A stretch of DNA of 64,000 bases. It comes from Sorghum bicolor. Its lineage: Eukaryota; Streptophyta; Magnoliopsida; Poales; Poaceae. Made by a program: the position numbers and the translations under genes. The DNA lies in the NCBI RefSeq assembly GCF_000003195.3, contig NC_012876.2, positions 46,185,276-46,249,275 of the forward strand. The letters run 5' to 3'. Of the stretch, positions 46,536 to 57,772 are shown piece after piece. The first letter of the stretch is position 1. Each line of letters starts with the position of its first letter. A model generated the notes under the pieces. That model ran no database searches, was not told the DNA's origin, and saw only the letters and a program-made list of their open reading frames with translations.

Positions 46536-46790
46536 TTTTATTTTAATATTAATATTTGTTTCCATATTTCTCTCACGCTCAACAATTCTAAAATGTTCTC
46601 AGCCAACGAAACGATTCAAATGAAATAAAACATGTTTTTTTTTCCAAAACTTTCTCACGCTCAACTATTCCCAAATCCGCTACTCAGGCAAAAGAAAATA
46701 CATGCTCCTTTTATGCAAACTTTACATATAAGTGGTCTCAATTTCTCGAATAAATGTGTTTATGTTTGTCAAAAATATTCTCAGTCAGAC
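46536..46790. other. Unassigned AT-rich stretch at the CACTA-2 left border
   Basis: Two partial repeats of TCTCACGCTCAAC (about 46572 and 46652). No terminus, gene or known repeat recognised. Confidence 0.4.
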
Positions 46791-46792
46791 CA

Positions 46793-48490
46793 CTAAATAT
46801 AAATGAAACTTTTTTTAAAAAATATATTACAAAGAAAACACATTCTAGCAGGGTACAGAAATCTCATGCTCCTCGATCCATCTTGCAGGAACACATCCTT
46901 CACCGGCATGAACAAGGGCAACACATACCCTCCTGCGTAGACAAAACACAAAAGTAACCTGAAACAAGTATGCCTTGTAATAAGCGCAAACTGATAGTCA
47001 TGTAGTAAAACATGATAGTCATGACTTTTTAGTCCACTCAATGTACAATCTTTCATGTTAACACACCTAGAAATGTTTGATGCATAGCCATCAGGTGTTC
47101 TCAGGTTTTGGATTACTGAACAGAGAATCTCCTTTTTTTCTCTAGACATGGTAAAAGGTGCATCAGGCACAGTTTGCTTTCCTTCATTATCTACCACAGG
47201 ATGGAGATTGTGCCGGATTCCAAGTTCCACTAAATCTAGTCGTGCTTTAAGACCATCCTTTGATTTGGAAGGAATATCCAATAAAGTTCCAATTGAGTTT
47301 TCACACAGATTTTTCTCTAAGTACATCACATCTAGATTGTGCCTTAGCTTGTTCTTTTCCCAATATGGTAGCTCAAAGAATATTGACCGCTTTTTCAACC
47401 AATCTTCTGGCTTCTTCTCCTTATTCTTGCCACTGTTCCCATCATTCTGTTTGTTTTATCCTCCTCTTTTACGCTTGGATTTCTGATGGGTTTCATCTTG
47501 CTTTCCTTTCTTTTTTCCTTTGTTATTATCCTTTTTTGTGTGGTCCTTTTTCCCTAAAGCAAAAACTCTGCCTTCTAACATTCTAAAAACAGAAGTACCA
47601 CTCATTGTTTCAGGTGCAAGACCAATCTCTGTCGTTCCATCAAACTGGTTTTTTTGCTTTCGATATATGTGGTTCTCTGGAAGCCATCTACGATGTCCCA
47701 TATAGCACATCTTTTTACCATTCTTTAGGTGAAATGATTTTGTTGCCGCACCACATGATGGGCATGCATATTTACCACCTGTGCTCCAGCCATACAGGTA
47801 AGCTAATGCAGGATAATCATTTATAGTCCACAATAGTGCAGCTCGGAGAGGAAATTTCTTTCGAGAAGAGGCATCACATGTTTGCACTCCTTTCCACAAT
47901 TGTAAGTGTTCATCAACCAAGGGCTGCAAGTATATATCAACATCATTCCCTAGAGAATCTGGTCCTAGAATGATCATGGACAACAGTAAAGATGTTTGTT
48001 TCATACAGATCCAAGGTGGCAAGTTGTAAGGAACTAGCATTACAGGCCATGTACTATGGTTTGAACTCATATTCCGAAAAGGGTTAAATCCATCACTTGC
48101 GAGACCAAGGCGTACGTTACGAGCATCTGATGCAAAATCAGGATTTCTACGATTAAAATCTTCCCAAGCTTCAGCATCTGTTAGATGTCGCAGTTTTCCG
48201 TCTTTCGTACGTCCAACATCATGCCATCGCATGTCTTCTGAAGTTTTGGTAGTTCAAAATAACCTTTGGATCCTTGGTATCAATGGAAAATAACGCAACA
48301 CTTTTGCTGGTTTCTTTTTCTTCTTAGGTTTAGCTGCAGAACCAATCTTCTTAGCATCTTTCCAACGAGAGCTCTTGCACACATCACAAAAATCTTTCTT
48401 AGCTGTATTTCCTCGGAAAAGCATGCAATCTTTGGGGCAAGCATGTATTTTTACATAGTCAAGGCCTAAAGCACGGATGATTCTCTTCAC
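46793..48490 (-). pseudogene. TNP2-type transposase of CACTA-2, central and C-terminal part
   Basis: One minus-strand frame with stop codons at 48254-48256 and 47456-47458. Phrases typical of the TNP2/Transposase_21 family: RIIRALGLDYVKIHACPKDC, LRYFPLIPRIQRLF, NVRLGLASDGFNPF, MLVPYNLPPWICMKQ, GWSTGGKYACPSCG, CYMGHRRWLP, and then FFELPYWEKNKLRHNLDVMY and SGLKSHDYHVLL. The family sequence ends near 46990; the tail to 46793 is unrelated. The protein would catalyse cut-and-paste transposition. Confidence 0.9.
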
Positions 48491-49175
48491 TTGATAATAT
48501 GTGGTCTGCCTCAGGAGGATATGAATCAGCTAGCACACCCAGAAGTGTCATAAATGATTCTTGGGTCCAACCATTTAAGCACTTTAAGTGATATAAGTTC
48601 ACCCAAAATGACAACTTAGAAAATTTACACCCAGGATATAAGCTTGTGTGTGCATCCTTCAAGTACCTTTCATACAGATTCTGTTCATTCCCCTTAGCAT
48701 TGTCATCATCTGCAGGATGCTCATCCTCAGCTACAGAATGTTCCATATCTGCTAATCCTGATTCAACATCACCTACTTCACCTTCAGACATACTTGGTAG
48801 TGACTCGAACATTTCATCCCGGCACAATGCAGCTTCAAGCAGTTCTTTCATGCCATCTTGTACTGCAGCAGCCCTAGGGACACGCGAAGTAGGTAAGTTT
48901 GTAGTGTTATTTGGAACGGCAACAAATGCTAATGGTGGACTGTCATACATTTCTCCCTGATGAACCCAGGTCGTATAACCTTGAATAATACCATCACATC
49001 TCAAATGTGTTATGACTTCATCATGACTCTGGTTTAATCTGTTTTTGCATTTTTTGCAGGGACAAAGTATCTCGCTATCACGTGGAATGTCACAGCAAGC
49101 GAAATTCAAAAATTGCTCAAGACCATCTTGATATGCAGTATCCTGTCTTGGCTTACTCATCCAACTTCGATCCAT
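48491..49175 (-). pseudogene. TNP2-type transposase of CACTA-2, N-terminal part
   Basis: Starts MDRSWMSKPRQDTAYQDGLE at 49175, the transposase-associated zinc domain, with CPCKKCKNR and an HLRCDGII motif, then an acidic linker and YPGCKFSKLSFWVNLYHLKC. A frameshift near 48500 separates it from the rest. An upstream in-frame ATG at 49211 is less likely because family members begin with MDR. Confidence 0.88.
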
Positions 49176-49211
49176 CACCCTTTGACAAGAATAAAAATGA
49201 AATAGAACCAA

Positions 49212-50290
49212 TCAATGTTTTTCTTTTGCAATACATATAGATATGTGAGGACGAATAATAGTACTAGATTTGCACAAAAAAAGTCATATATTTATATCTA
49301 AATTCAGCAAACTCAATTCTATAAATAAATAAATAAGATCAGCCCAAAACATCAATTATCTGCATATGAGCAAATTAATTAATTAAGATCCTCCTTGCAC
49401 CCCATTGCTAGCAGTCAATTGGCATAATAAAAAAATTCATCCTTGTGTCATTGAATCCTGAATGGAACTCATATACTAAATTGTTGACAACATATAGTGC
49501 CACCTAGGCATCTCTAGTTTACTGCAGTTCTAGGATTATTATAGAAATTGTAGAATTGATCAACTTCACCAGTGGACTGTAGGCCAGAATAATATACAAT
49601 GACAATGACTCACTGGTTATTGATATTTGTTGCATATCCGAAATCCAACACAGAACAAACAAATTACTGCACAGAATTTCTATCCAGCTAGTACAACTAG
49701 TAATGCAAAACGAAATAAAAATTCATATACAACAAGTAATGAACACTAAAAGACAAAACTACAAATTTCTATCCAGCTACTACACCATAATTAGTAGTGA
49801 ATCAGAATGCAAAAATAGAGCAGCAAAAGCAAAATTAGTCACTGAAATTTGTGTTATATATATCTAAATTATATTTGCGCAAAATATAGGAGATCACACA
49901 GAAGACTTATTCCAGATCACGCAAAACATAGGACATCTAGCAAGAGTAACCTTGCTCTTCGAGAGTGACAGAAGACTTATTCCAGATGGAGGTGCCAGAG
50001 TTGGTAGTCCAGGTTACTCTTGCTAGATGTCTGCTGCTGCAAGATAAAATCAGATGAGAGCATCAATTAACAAGGGAGGAAGCAACATAATTACAAGATG
50101 CAAAATTGATTTCTGATCTAAACAGGGCAAAATCGCTGGGAAAACAAATCAAAATAAAAGTCGCAGCACCTTGAATTACAGCTACACAAAAAATGGCACA
50201 TCGTAATATGCAAATTCACACAAATTCACAGTTTGAGACTATAGCTACAACGAGTTGCTCACATCACAATTCAGAGTTTCAAACTACAGA
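49212..50290. other. Probable first intron/leader of CACTA-2
   Basis: AT-rich, no open frame. It lies between the GC-rich block and the transposase start, so probably a 5' intron. Confidence 0.4.
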
Positions 50291-50800
50291 GAGTGGCTCA
50301 CCTTGCAGCTGTGCAGTCAGGCCACCTTGCTGTTGCAGTGTCGCTACTCCTTGCGTGGCTCCACCTGGTTCCTGCCGCCAGCTCGCGGCAGAGGTCTCTA
50401 GTGCACAGGACGCTAGGCGGCAGTGGCACCGAGCATGCCAGCCGGTGGAGCGTCGGAGTGGCAGACCGCTATGCTGGGACCGTGGAGGTTTCCGGGAGGG
50501 GAGATGGGAGAGGCCGAGAGGGAGTTAGCGACTGAGAGCAGGGAGCCGCCACAGTGCCAGTGCCACCCCAGGCCAGATCTGCCAAACCGAGATCAGAGAG
50601 GCCGTCGGGGATGGAGATGGGAGAAACCGAGAGGAAGTGGGCAACTGAGAGCAGGAAGCCACCGGACGCCGAATCTGGGCGACGCAGGCAGCTGCATGCC
50701 ACGAGCGGCAGTTTGCAAGGAGCCGCCGCTGGGATTTCAGCGAGCTGCCGCAATGGCACGCGTGACTATGAGTCCGCGAAGATGACGAGCAGAGAGACCT
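50290..50800 (-). other. GC-rich leader block of CACTA-2
   Basis: GC-rich island at the 5' side of the transposase gene, comparable to 52330-52640 in CACTA-3. Overlapping frames on both strands are not credible proteins; likely promoter and untranslated first exon. Confidence 0.45.
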
Positions 50801-50879
50801 TCGTTGGGTCATTTTTTACCTCAGGGTGATAAAGAGAATAAATAACTAAGTTGTAAGGAATTGCACAACAGTAACAGTA

Positions 50880-50948
50880 GTCCGTGGTATGGACGAACGC
50901 TTTGCTCCTTTACGTCTTGAGTTCAAGCCCTCGGGCTCTCGCCTTTTG
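50880..50948 (+). other. tRNA-like relic in CACTA-2
   Basis: Plus-strand GTCCGTGGTATGGACGAACG followed by CTTGAGTTCAAGCCCTCGGG resembles the A and B boxes of a tRNA-type Pol III promoter with a hairpin end. It lies about 620 bp from the terminus, antisense to the transposase. No intact cloverleaf, so not a functional tRNA. Confidence 0.35.
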
Positions 50949-51079
50949 CTCATTTTTGGGTTAAAATTTCTGCGTGCTTGCGCCGGACTGCTGTCCGCTG
51001 GGAGGCTATGAGTGCCGCCCAGTTGTTGCCTCTGCTCAGGATGCGTGCAGCTCTTCTGCTAAAAAAACATCAGGCGGCA

Positions 51080-51566
51080 TTAAATATTAGTTGAGCCCAT
51101 AAGCCATCATCAACAATAATGTTTAAAATCTTTAAAAGATAATAAAAAGTTTTGAAATGTTTTTAATATTGTAAAGTATTTTTACATGACTAAGTATGAT
51201 TGTTGATACGCTTTGCAACGTGTATAGATTATACTAATGGTTTAAAGCATGTCTAACTTCATGTTATTTTGAGACGACGTTAGTATTGTATCAAAAATCA
51301 TCTTTAATTGTCCACAGAACGTTCTATGCTATGCTTTGTAACGTGTCTAGAAGCTATTGATGACTAGAAGTTATTTTGAGACGTTTTCTATATCATCTTA
51401 AAAAAGTGTCTCCAGATTTTTTTTGACACTAAAAGCGTGTTTAATATTGTGTCATGATGACACGTTCATAAAATCGTGTCAAAAAACATGTTTACATGAC
51501 TATGTAGAGACAACTTTAGTGTGTGTTACTACAAAAGCGTGCCTAGAGGCACTTTTTCCTATAGTG
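51080..51566. repeat. Subterminal repeats and right terminus of CACTA-2
   Basis: Repeated GTGTC/GACAC and TGTAACGTGTC-like motifs (around 51210, 51338, 51405-51480), terminal inverted sequence ending TAGTG at 51566, followed by TAT. Confidence 0.75.
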
Positions 51567-51610
51567 TATAGAACTAGAGCAAACTAAGAACATAATAAAT
51601 AGAGACATAG
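51567..51610. other. 44-bp spacer between two CACTA elements
   Basis: Remnant of the host DNA (or an older transposon) between CACTA-2 and CACTA-3. Too short to assign. Confidence 0.6.
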
Positions 51611-51649
51611 CACTACCAAATTTTATCTCTAATGCCACCCTTTTTTGTC

Positions 51650-52085
51650 GCAACAACACAATTTGGTTGCAAGAAGGGGTGTTATCGCAACCATTTCAAG
51701 TTTTCATTGCGGTATATTGGATTTTTACCACACATTTTTTCCGTGGCCTTAATTTTGTAGATCGTTGCAAAAAGTACTTGTTATCGCAACTAATTGTACA
51801 ACGGTTGCAACAACTGGTCACTCTTGCCACGACTGATGTTGCGTTGCGGGTTGTATTATTGGTGTTGCAATATGAAGTTAATATTGCAACAATTTTTTTG
51901 ATGGTTGCAACAACCTCTTGATTTTGCAACGTAAAAAGTTTGTTGTATGCAGTAGTCACTATCGTGGAAAAAAATAGATACATATTGCAACTAGCAATTT
52001 GGTCGTTACATGTAGTTTGATTAGAGTTGCAATATTAAGATGGTATTGCAACTATATGGCTGATGGTTGCGATAGCCCATCGTTT
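51650..52085. repeat. Subterminal GTTGCAAC repeats of CACTA-3
   Basis: TTGCAAC/GTTGCAA and variants (GTCGCAAC, TATCGCAACC) recur more than a dozen times on both strands, the usual transposase-binding array of CACTA ends. A frame at 51667-51921 is only this array read through. Confidence 0.85.
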
Positions 52086-52139
52086 GTGGAACGAATGTAT
52101 AAGAATTAAAAAATAATGATTGAAAAAAACGAAACATCT

Positions 52140-52205
52140 TTGTTTTGATCATGAGACCTTGAGGTTTAGCTTTAAGACTCTTGCCACTAGACCACTCATA
52201 TGTTT
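52140..52205 (-). other. tRNA-like relic in CACTA-3
   Basis: Minus strand GAGTGGTCTAGTGGCAAGAG (A-box-like) and, 30 bases on, AAGGTCTCATGATC (B-box-like). About 540 bp from the terminus and antisense to the transposase, as in CACTA-2. Degenerate. Confidence 0.35.
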
Positions 52206-52329
52206 TTGTATCATAGTTAGCCAGACGGGTATATATTAATGTATTTTAGTCCATATCAAAATGGATCTAATAATCCTATACGCAGTGGATTAGGACTCTT
52301 CTTTTTCCGTCAACATATCTCGGTTTCCT

Positions 52330-52645
52330 TTTCTTCCAGCGTCGGCCTTTTGGAATTCTCTCACGCAGCATCATCGTAGCCCAACTTCAGCGTCCGGCCT
52401 TGACGTGGACATTCTCTTCTTCCCCGCCCTGGACAGTTGCGTGGTTGGCCGTGCTGCTGCAACTCAGCGGTGTCCCAGCGCCCGGCCCTTGATCGTCTCG
52501 TGGAGCAACACTCGTCAGTCCCTGCCACCATTGACTCGTGGTGCCCTAGCACGTGATCATCTCGTCAAGACTACAAGCTTGCAAGAGACATTATTCATCA
52601 GTTGTTCGATCAGGCGTCATATCGTCGACCAAGTAAAAGACTGAG
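52330..52645 (+). other. GC-rich leader block of CACTA-3
   Basis: C/T-rich sequence ahead of the transposase, ending in AAGTAAAAGA where a splice donor could lie (near 52635). Probably the untranslated first exon; the following 300 bp (52646-52950) is AT-rich and intron-like with a TTGCCTTAG-type acceptor region near 52912. Confidence 0.45.
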
Positions 52646-52952
52646 GATCAGTATACATATATATGTATGAATTGAATTGCAATTTAGGAATTTTTGTACT
52701 TGTACACTACGTCCAGCATGCATATGTTTATTAATCCTAGAATAAGCAATTTGGATTAATTGTTTTTATTATCAAAGTATATGCTATTAACTTAATGCTT
52801 CAATCTGATTGTACAGTTATTTTATTTCATCTATATATGCATCCAGCTATCTATGATGCTTAAATAAATTTGGTTTTTATTTATGTGTATCATATTTCCA
52901 TATTGCCTTAGGAAATTTAATTTGTTGTCATTACATTTGGAAGATAGAATTC

Positions 52953-53342
52953 ATGGCACATGATGATGATTGGAGTAGGATGTTGCTTTCTCGGTCAACA
53001 GATGAGTGGCAAGCAGGGCTCGACAAATTTATTGATACTATTTTTGAAGACATGTATGCATCAGAAACAGCGGCTTGTCCATGTTCAAGGTGATGTGGAG
53101 TGGTGTTCAAAACAAAATATGAGGTACAAATGGACTTGCTAACTAAAGGGTTTGATGAGAATTTTGTCAAAGAGAAACGTAGTAGTATTCAACCTTGGAA
53201 TAATGATAGGGATCTGCATGTCGGTCCTAGTGATGATGCATCATCTGGCAAGAATCTTGTGTCTGCATTAATTAGGGGTTTGTCAAGTGATAAAAACAAT
53301 GAAGAGCCTAATCAGAACGCAAAATTTTTTTTGCTTTGTTAG
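52953..53342 (+). pseudogene. TNP2 N-terminal domain of CACTA-3
   Basis: Starts MAHDDDWSRMLLSR at 52953 (transposase-associated domain, with a CPCSR metal-binding motif). A UGA at 53091-53093 interrupts the frame, which continues as FKTKYEVQMDLLTKGFDENF and stops at 53340-53342, next to a frame change into the core. Confidence 0.8.
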
Positions 53343-53349
53343 AAGATGC

Positions 53350-55144
53350 ATAGCAAGAGTTGGGGCCAGGATCTCCCGTTACCAAGTTGTCTTTCATGGT
53401 CAGGCTCTTTCAAATTAAGTGCATGGCTGGATGGAGTAATAATTCAACAGGGCAAGCACTTGAACTTCTATCAGATGTGTATGCCCCAGGACATAGTATC
53501 CCAAACACTTATGAAAAAGCACGGAAGATTATTCGCGATCTTGGCCTCACATACATTAAGATCCATGTTTGTGTGAATGATTGTGTTTTATTTCGTGGGA
53601 AATTTGCTGATATGGACACATGTCCAACATGTGGTGAGAGTAGGTGGAAGAAGGACGACACAGATTGTGATGATGGCGAGTCTAGTGAAAGTGGTGGATC
53701 AAAGAAGAAGAAGAAGAAGAAGAAGAAGCGCACTGCTTGCAAAATTCTAAGATATTTTCCACTTGCCCCTCGACTACAAAGATTATATATGTCTGAAGAA
53801 ACATCATCATTGATGCGGTGGCACAAGGAAGAAAGGATCCGTGATGAGAAAATGCGGCACCCAGCAGACTCATTAGCATGGCAGCACGTGAATGCAAGGT
53901 ATGAAGAATTTGATTCAGATCCATGTAATGTTCGGTTGGGACTTGCATCTGATGGCTTCAATCAATTTGGAATGTTGAATGTTAATTACACTTGCTGGCC
54001 TGTGATTCTCATTCCTTATAACCTACCTCCTTGGTTGTGTTTGAAACAACCATATTGGATGATGTCTATGTTGATACCTGGGCCTAAATCTCCTGGACAG
54101 AACATTGATGTACATCTAAAACCTCTCATCGAGGAGCTTCTTGACGTGTGGAATAAAGGCATTGAAACATGGGATGCTAAGGAGAAGGAGAATTTTACTC
54201 TACGTGCAATTCTAATATGGACAATTAATGATTTCCCAGCATATGCAATGTTATCTGGTTGGAGCACTAAAGGAAAGTTTGCATGTCCTTATTGTCATAG
54301 GCATACTGATTACTTGTGGTTAAAATTTGGTTCAAAGCATTGCTACATGGGGCATCGTCGTTTTCTGCCCTTAAAACACAAGTGGCGAAGGAACAAGGTG
54401 AGCTTCAATAACAAAGCTGAAACTAGGGAAGCTCCAGTGCCACTTAGTGGTGAGCAGGTCAAGCAATATTATGAGAGTTTCTAGCAAGTGATTTTTGGGA
54501 AGGATTCAAAGAAAAGGAAGCAGCGTGATGAAGACAGCAGGTGGCACAATTGGAGGAAAAAGAGTATTTTCTTTGAGTTCCCATACTGGGAATCATTGCT
54601 GGTTCGACATAATTTGGATGTCATGCATATTGAGAAGAACATATGTGAGAGCTTACTGGGGACATTGCTAGAGTTACTAGGTAAATGCAAGGACAGTGTG
54701 AAGGCTCGACTTGATATGCAGCATTTGGGTATAAGGAAAGATCAGCATCTAGTGCTCGAAAAAGGAAATTACACCTTGCCAGTAGCTTTATACTCTCTTA
54801 GTAAGGATGACAAGGAAACTCTATGCAAATTTTTGCATGGCGTCAAGTTCCCTGATGGTTATGCTGCTAATATTCGGAGATGTGTGGACATCAATGGTTG
54901 CAAGCTTTCTGGACTTAAAACTCATGACCTTCATGTAATCTTGCAAAAACTTTTACCCTTAGTGGTGCAGAATATATTGCCAGAAGATGTGGTGATCCCA
55001 TTGAACGAGCTAAGTAGGTTCTTTAACTCATTATGTTCAAAGGAGTTGGAGTTGTCAGAAATTGAAAAACTGAGCACTTCGATTAGGGAGACTCTTTGTC
55101 GATTGGAGATGATTTTTCCACCATCATTTTTTTTGATGTTCTGA
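53350..55144 (+). pseudogene. TNP2 core of CACTA-3
   Basis: Frame with VTKLSFMVRLFQIKCMAGWS, KIIRDLGLTYIKIHVCVNDC, a poly-lysine run coded by (AAG)n at 53701-53728, LRYFPLAPRLQRLYMSEE, NVRLGLASDGFNQFGMLNVN, ILIPYNLPPWLCLKQPYWMM, GWSTKGKFACPYCHRHTDYL, CYMGHRRFLP, then a UAG at 54482-54484, then FFEFPYWESLLVRHNLDVMH and LSGLKTHDLHVILQKLLPLV. A UAG-type stop also lies at about 53353. Transposase_21 family; not translatable intact. Confidence 0.9.
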
Positions 55145-55532
55145 TGCACTTACCAGTACATCTTGCTGATGAAGCTAGACTTGGAGGCCCTGTATGCTAC
55201 AGATGGATGTATCCAGTAGAGAGGTACCTTCGTTCTCTTAAAGGCTATGTCAGGAACAAAGTGGAGCCTGAAGGTTCAATTGCAGAGGGGTATATTTCAG
55301 AGGAGTGTCTCACATTTTGCTCTCGCTTCTTTAAAAATATTAGTACCAAGATGAATCGTTCTGAGCATCATGAAAGTGCCACTTCTAGTGAACCACCATC
55401 TGGACTAAGTGTATTTGCGAACATTGATTACAGTAGGAAAGGAGGTACTCTCGAAGAAGTTTCTGATACTGATATGCAGAAGATGAGGCATTATATATTA
55501 ACCAATTGTGACGAAGTCACTCCATGGATAAA
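55127..55532 (+). pseudogene. TNP2 C-terminal domain (DUF4218-like) of CACTA-3
   Basis: Reached from the core by a frame change in a T8 run at about 55127-55134. Reads FDVLMHLPVHLADEARLGGP, WMYPVERYLRSLKGYVRNK and EGSIAEGYISEECLTFCSRF, ending TPWIK at a GTAAGA donor (intron 55533-55636). Confidence 0.85.
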
Positions 55533-55636
55533 GTAAGATAATATTTTTTAAAAAAATTGTTTGGTGCTCACTGCTTATATATAATATTTGTTTAAATAAT
55601 GAACCATATTTTTTATTGTTGTTGGATGAATTGTAG

Positions 55637-56121
55637 TGTGCACATGGATGAGCTGAAGAAAACAAGCCCTCGTCATGTTGATAAAAGACACAAGGAGGAG
55701 TTTGTATCATGGTTTGAGCGTGAAGTGAGTATTATTTTAATATTTTGTTTGTGTAATTGGTTCGCACATGGAACATGTCATTTTTTTAGTTCCTAACATA
55801 ATTTTTGAAATTATGATAATTGCAGATCAGCATGTTGCATGCACGAAGCGAAATAGATGACACAATTTATTATTTATCTCGTGCTCCAGACCGCCGGTCT
55901 CATGTCTTTACCAGGTGTTTAGCAAATGGCTTCTTTTTCAGGGTTTCTTCAATAGAAAAGTTCTTGACTACTCAGAATAGTGGATTACTTGTGAAGGCTA
56001 TGCAAGTATAGGAAACATGGACTGGTATGGGGTGCTTAGGAAAATCATCTGCCTTGATTTTCATGGCCAGAAGGAAGTAATCTTGTTCCAATGTGATTGG
56101 TTCAATGTCCCTGCAGCAAGA
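55637..56121 (+). pseudogene. TNP2 downstream exons (DUF4216-like) of CACTA-3
   Basis: After the AG at 55636, VHMDELKKTSPRHVDKRHKE to FERE; intron 55725-55825 with GTGAGT and TTGCAG; then ISMLHARSEIDDTIYYLSRA, NSGLLVKA, and in a neighbouring frame MDWYGVLRKIICLDFHGQKE and VILFQCDWFNVPAA. N is inserted here. Joining of exons is in phase at both introns. Confidence 0.75.
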
Positions 56122-57772
56122 TGTTGGGTATCCTTAACGTCATTACCAAAAGTAGACTTAGTTTTCTAATTCTGATAACGGCGCCAAAAATGCCAAACCT
56201 ATCCCTCATACCACTTAAGCCAAGTTGTCATCCCCAGCATGGCATGATAGACGCGGTATTGAAATATGCAATTGCTCATCTAAATAAATAATAAATGGGA
56301 TCTACAAGCGCACAGATTAATACCGATGTAGCATTTTAACCGAGAAGTATTCCAGATATCGTTATTTATATTTTTACCACTGGGAGGGATTAGCAATCAT
56401 CAATGTTGAATATAGAATGGAATATAAGATTGAGTATCTATCATTGCATGTATAATTGAGAACATTTATCTAACTCTTTCATACAGGGATAAGTGTCACA
56501 TAAAGGATATAAAGTAATGAATAGTGACAAAGATAATTAATCTGATCAGCATAACTTAGCCACGTATAAATATGATAAGCACCTCAATTAGATATTCTAG
56601 CAAGTCATTGGCATGGAATTAGGATGAACTACAAGAATATTTCCTAACTTATTCTTAACTATACAGCCTAGCATATCATAGTTAGTGCAATTATACTTAG
56701 CAATCATTGTGAGACAAGACTACGCCCATGCATAGTGATATTATCAATGAATATGAGAAGCATCGCAATCACTCCCCTGTAATAATGTTGCTCTGCCAGC
56801 CCAATATACGAGAGGGGGACTCTATAAGAATCAGTGTTGCTATCACTACCATGAACTACCCCGCGATTTGGCATATAGGGTACAATCGCAGATAAATACG
56901 GTATAAGCACCACGCCTACACAATATCTATCATTTACCCATGGATCCAATGGATAAATGCTATATGATCCTAAACATGTATATAAATCCAATCTAACTAA
57001 GCCAAGTATATAACTATGATAAACTAAGAACAATATAATCTTGAATATAAGCAAGTAGAGCAAATTCATAAACAATATATTGAAGTAGTCATATTCATAA
57101 TATTGAAGAACAAAGATGATTAGAAGAACAATTAGAAGAACAATTAGAGAATTACCAAGAATCCTCTTGACAGATCTGGAAACCAATCGAAGATTGACTC
57201 CTTCTAGTTCTAATCCTATGTAGCTATGCTAATCTAGATATCTAATTGATGTGGTGGCTCTAGGCTTGATCAGAGGCTTCTTCTCCATGATGAATAATGA
57301 ATTAGGGTTGAGAGGTCCTCTCCTCTAGGGGCCAGGGGGTCTGATTTTATAGTCCTTCCAAGTGAATATGGGCCGTCGGATAAAACCGACATTGATTGAA
57401 CGGTTATCCTTGATCCTTTAGGTCGGTGGAGCGTAATCCCGAAAGAGACTTTAGATTAGACTCCAACAGGGGCGGGCGCCCTGGTCCCTAGGGCGGGCGC
57501 CCTGGGCCAGGCTCTGTTTTGCCTCCTCTTCGTTCCTGTGGCTTCTAGAGTCTTCTAGATGTAAGATAATTGCGTGTTACGTTGATATATCTATGTAATC
57601 CCGACGTGTGGGCCTTTCTTTCGTATTTCCTGATAACCCCCTATAGAAATAGACAAACACCAAAACTCGTGGAATTCTGTCAGATAAAACCCTAAGTCTA
57701 CATGTTGATTTCATTTGGATCCTTTTCTTTGTTTATTTGATAATTAAATTTGATACTTAAGGACCATCAACA
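56122..57772 (-). repeat. 3' LTR of N
   Basis: Minus strand begins TGTTGATGGTCC at 57772 and ends TACCCAACA at 56122. Two GC palindromes (57470-57481 and 57491-57502), a TATAAAA-like box near 57349, and near the end a primer-site-like TGGCGCCGTTATCAG (about 56172-56186). The LTR is longer (1651 bp) than those of E2 and G1. Confidence 0.8.

Larger units (their letters stand above)
46536..51566 (-). mobile_element. CACTA-2: left-truncated CACTA transposon with TNP2 pseudogene
   Basis: The right end at 51566 has the inverted terminal sequence CACTATAGGAAAAAGTGCCT (minus strand), with TAT following. On the minus strand come subterminal repeats, a tRNA-like relic, a GC-rich first-exon-like block (50290-50800) and a TNP2-type transposase (49175 to about 46990). 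No matching CACTA terminus exists at the left, where the transposase also stops prematurely, so the 3' half is lost. Confidence 0.85.

Noticed and set aside
47148..48960. Plus-strand frames within 47148-48960
   Set aside because: Antisense shadows of the CACTA-2 transposase.
51667..51921. 84-residue frame
   Set aside because: It is the GTTGCAAC subterminal repeat array read through, not a gene.
50880..52205. Functional tRNA genes
   Set aside because: Only A- and B-box-like motifs remain; no complete acceptor stem or anticodon arm can be folded by eye.
53701..53728. (AAG)n microsatellite as an independent feature
   Set aside because: It encodes the lysine run of the transposase, matching the KKKKK stretch at the same place in CACTA-2.
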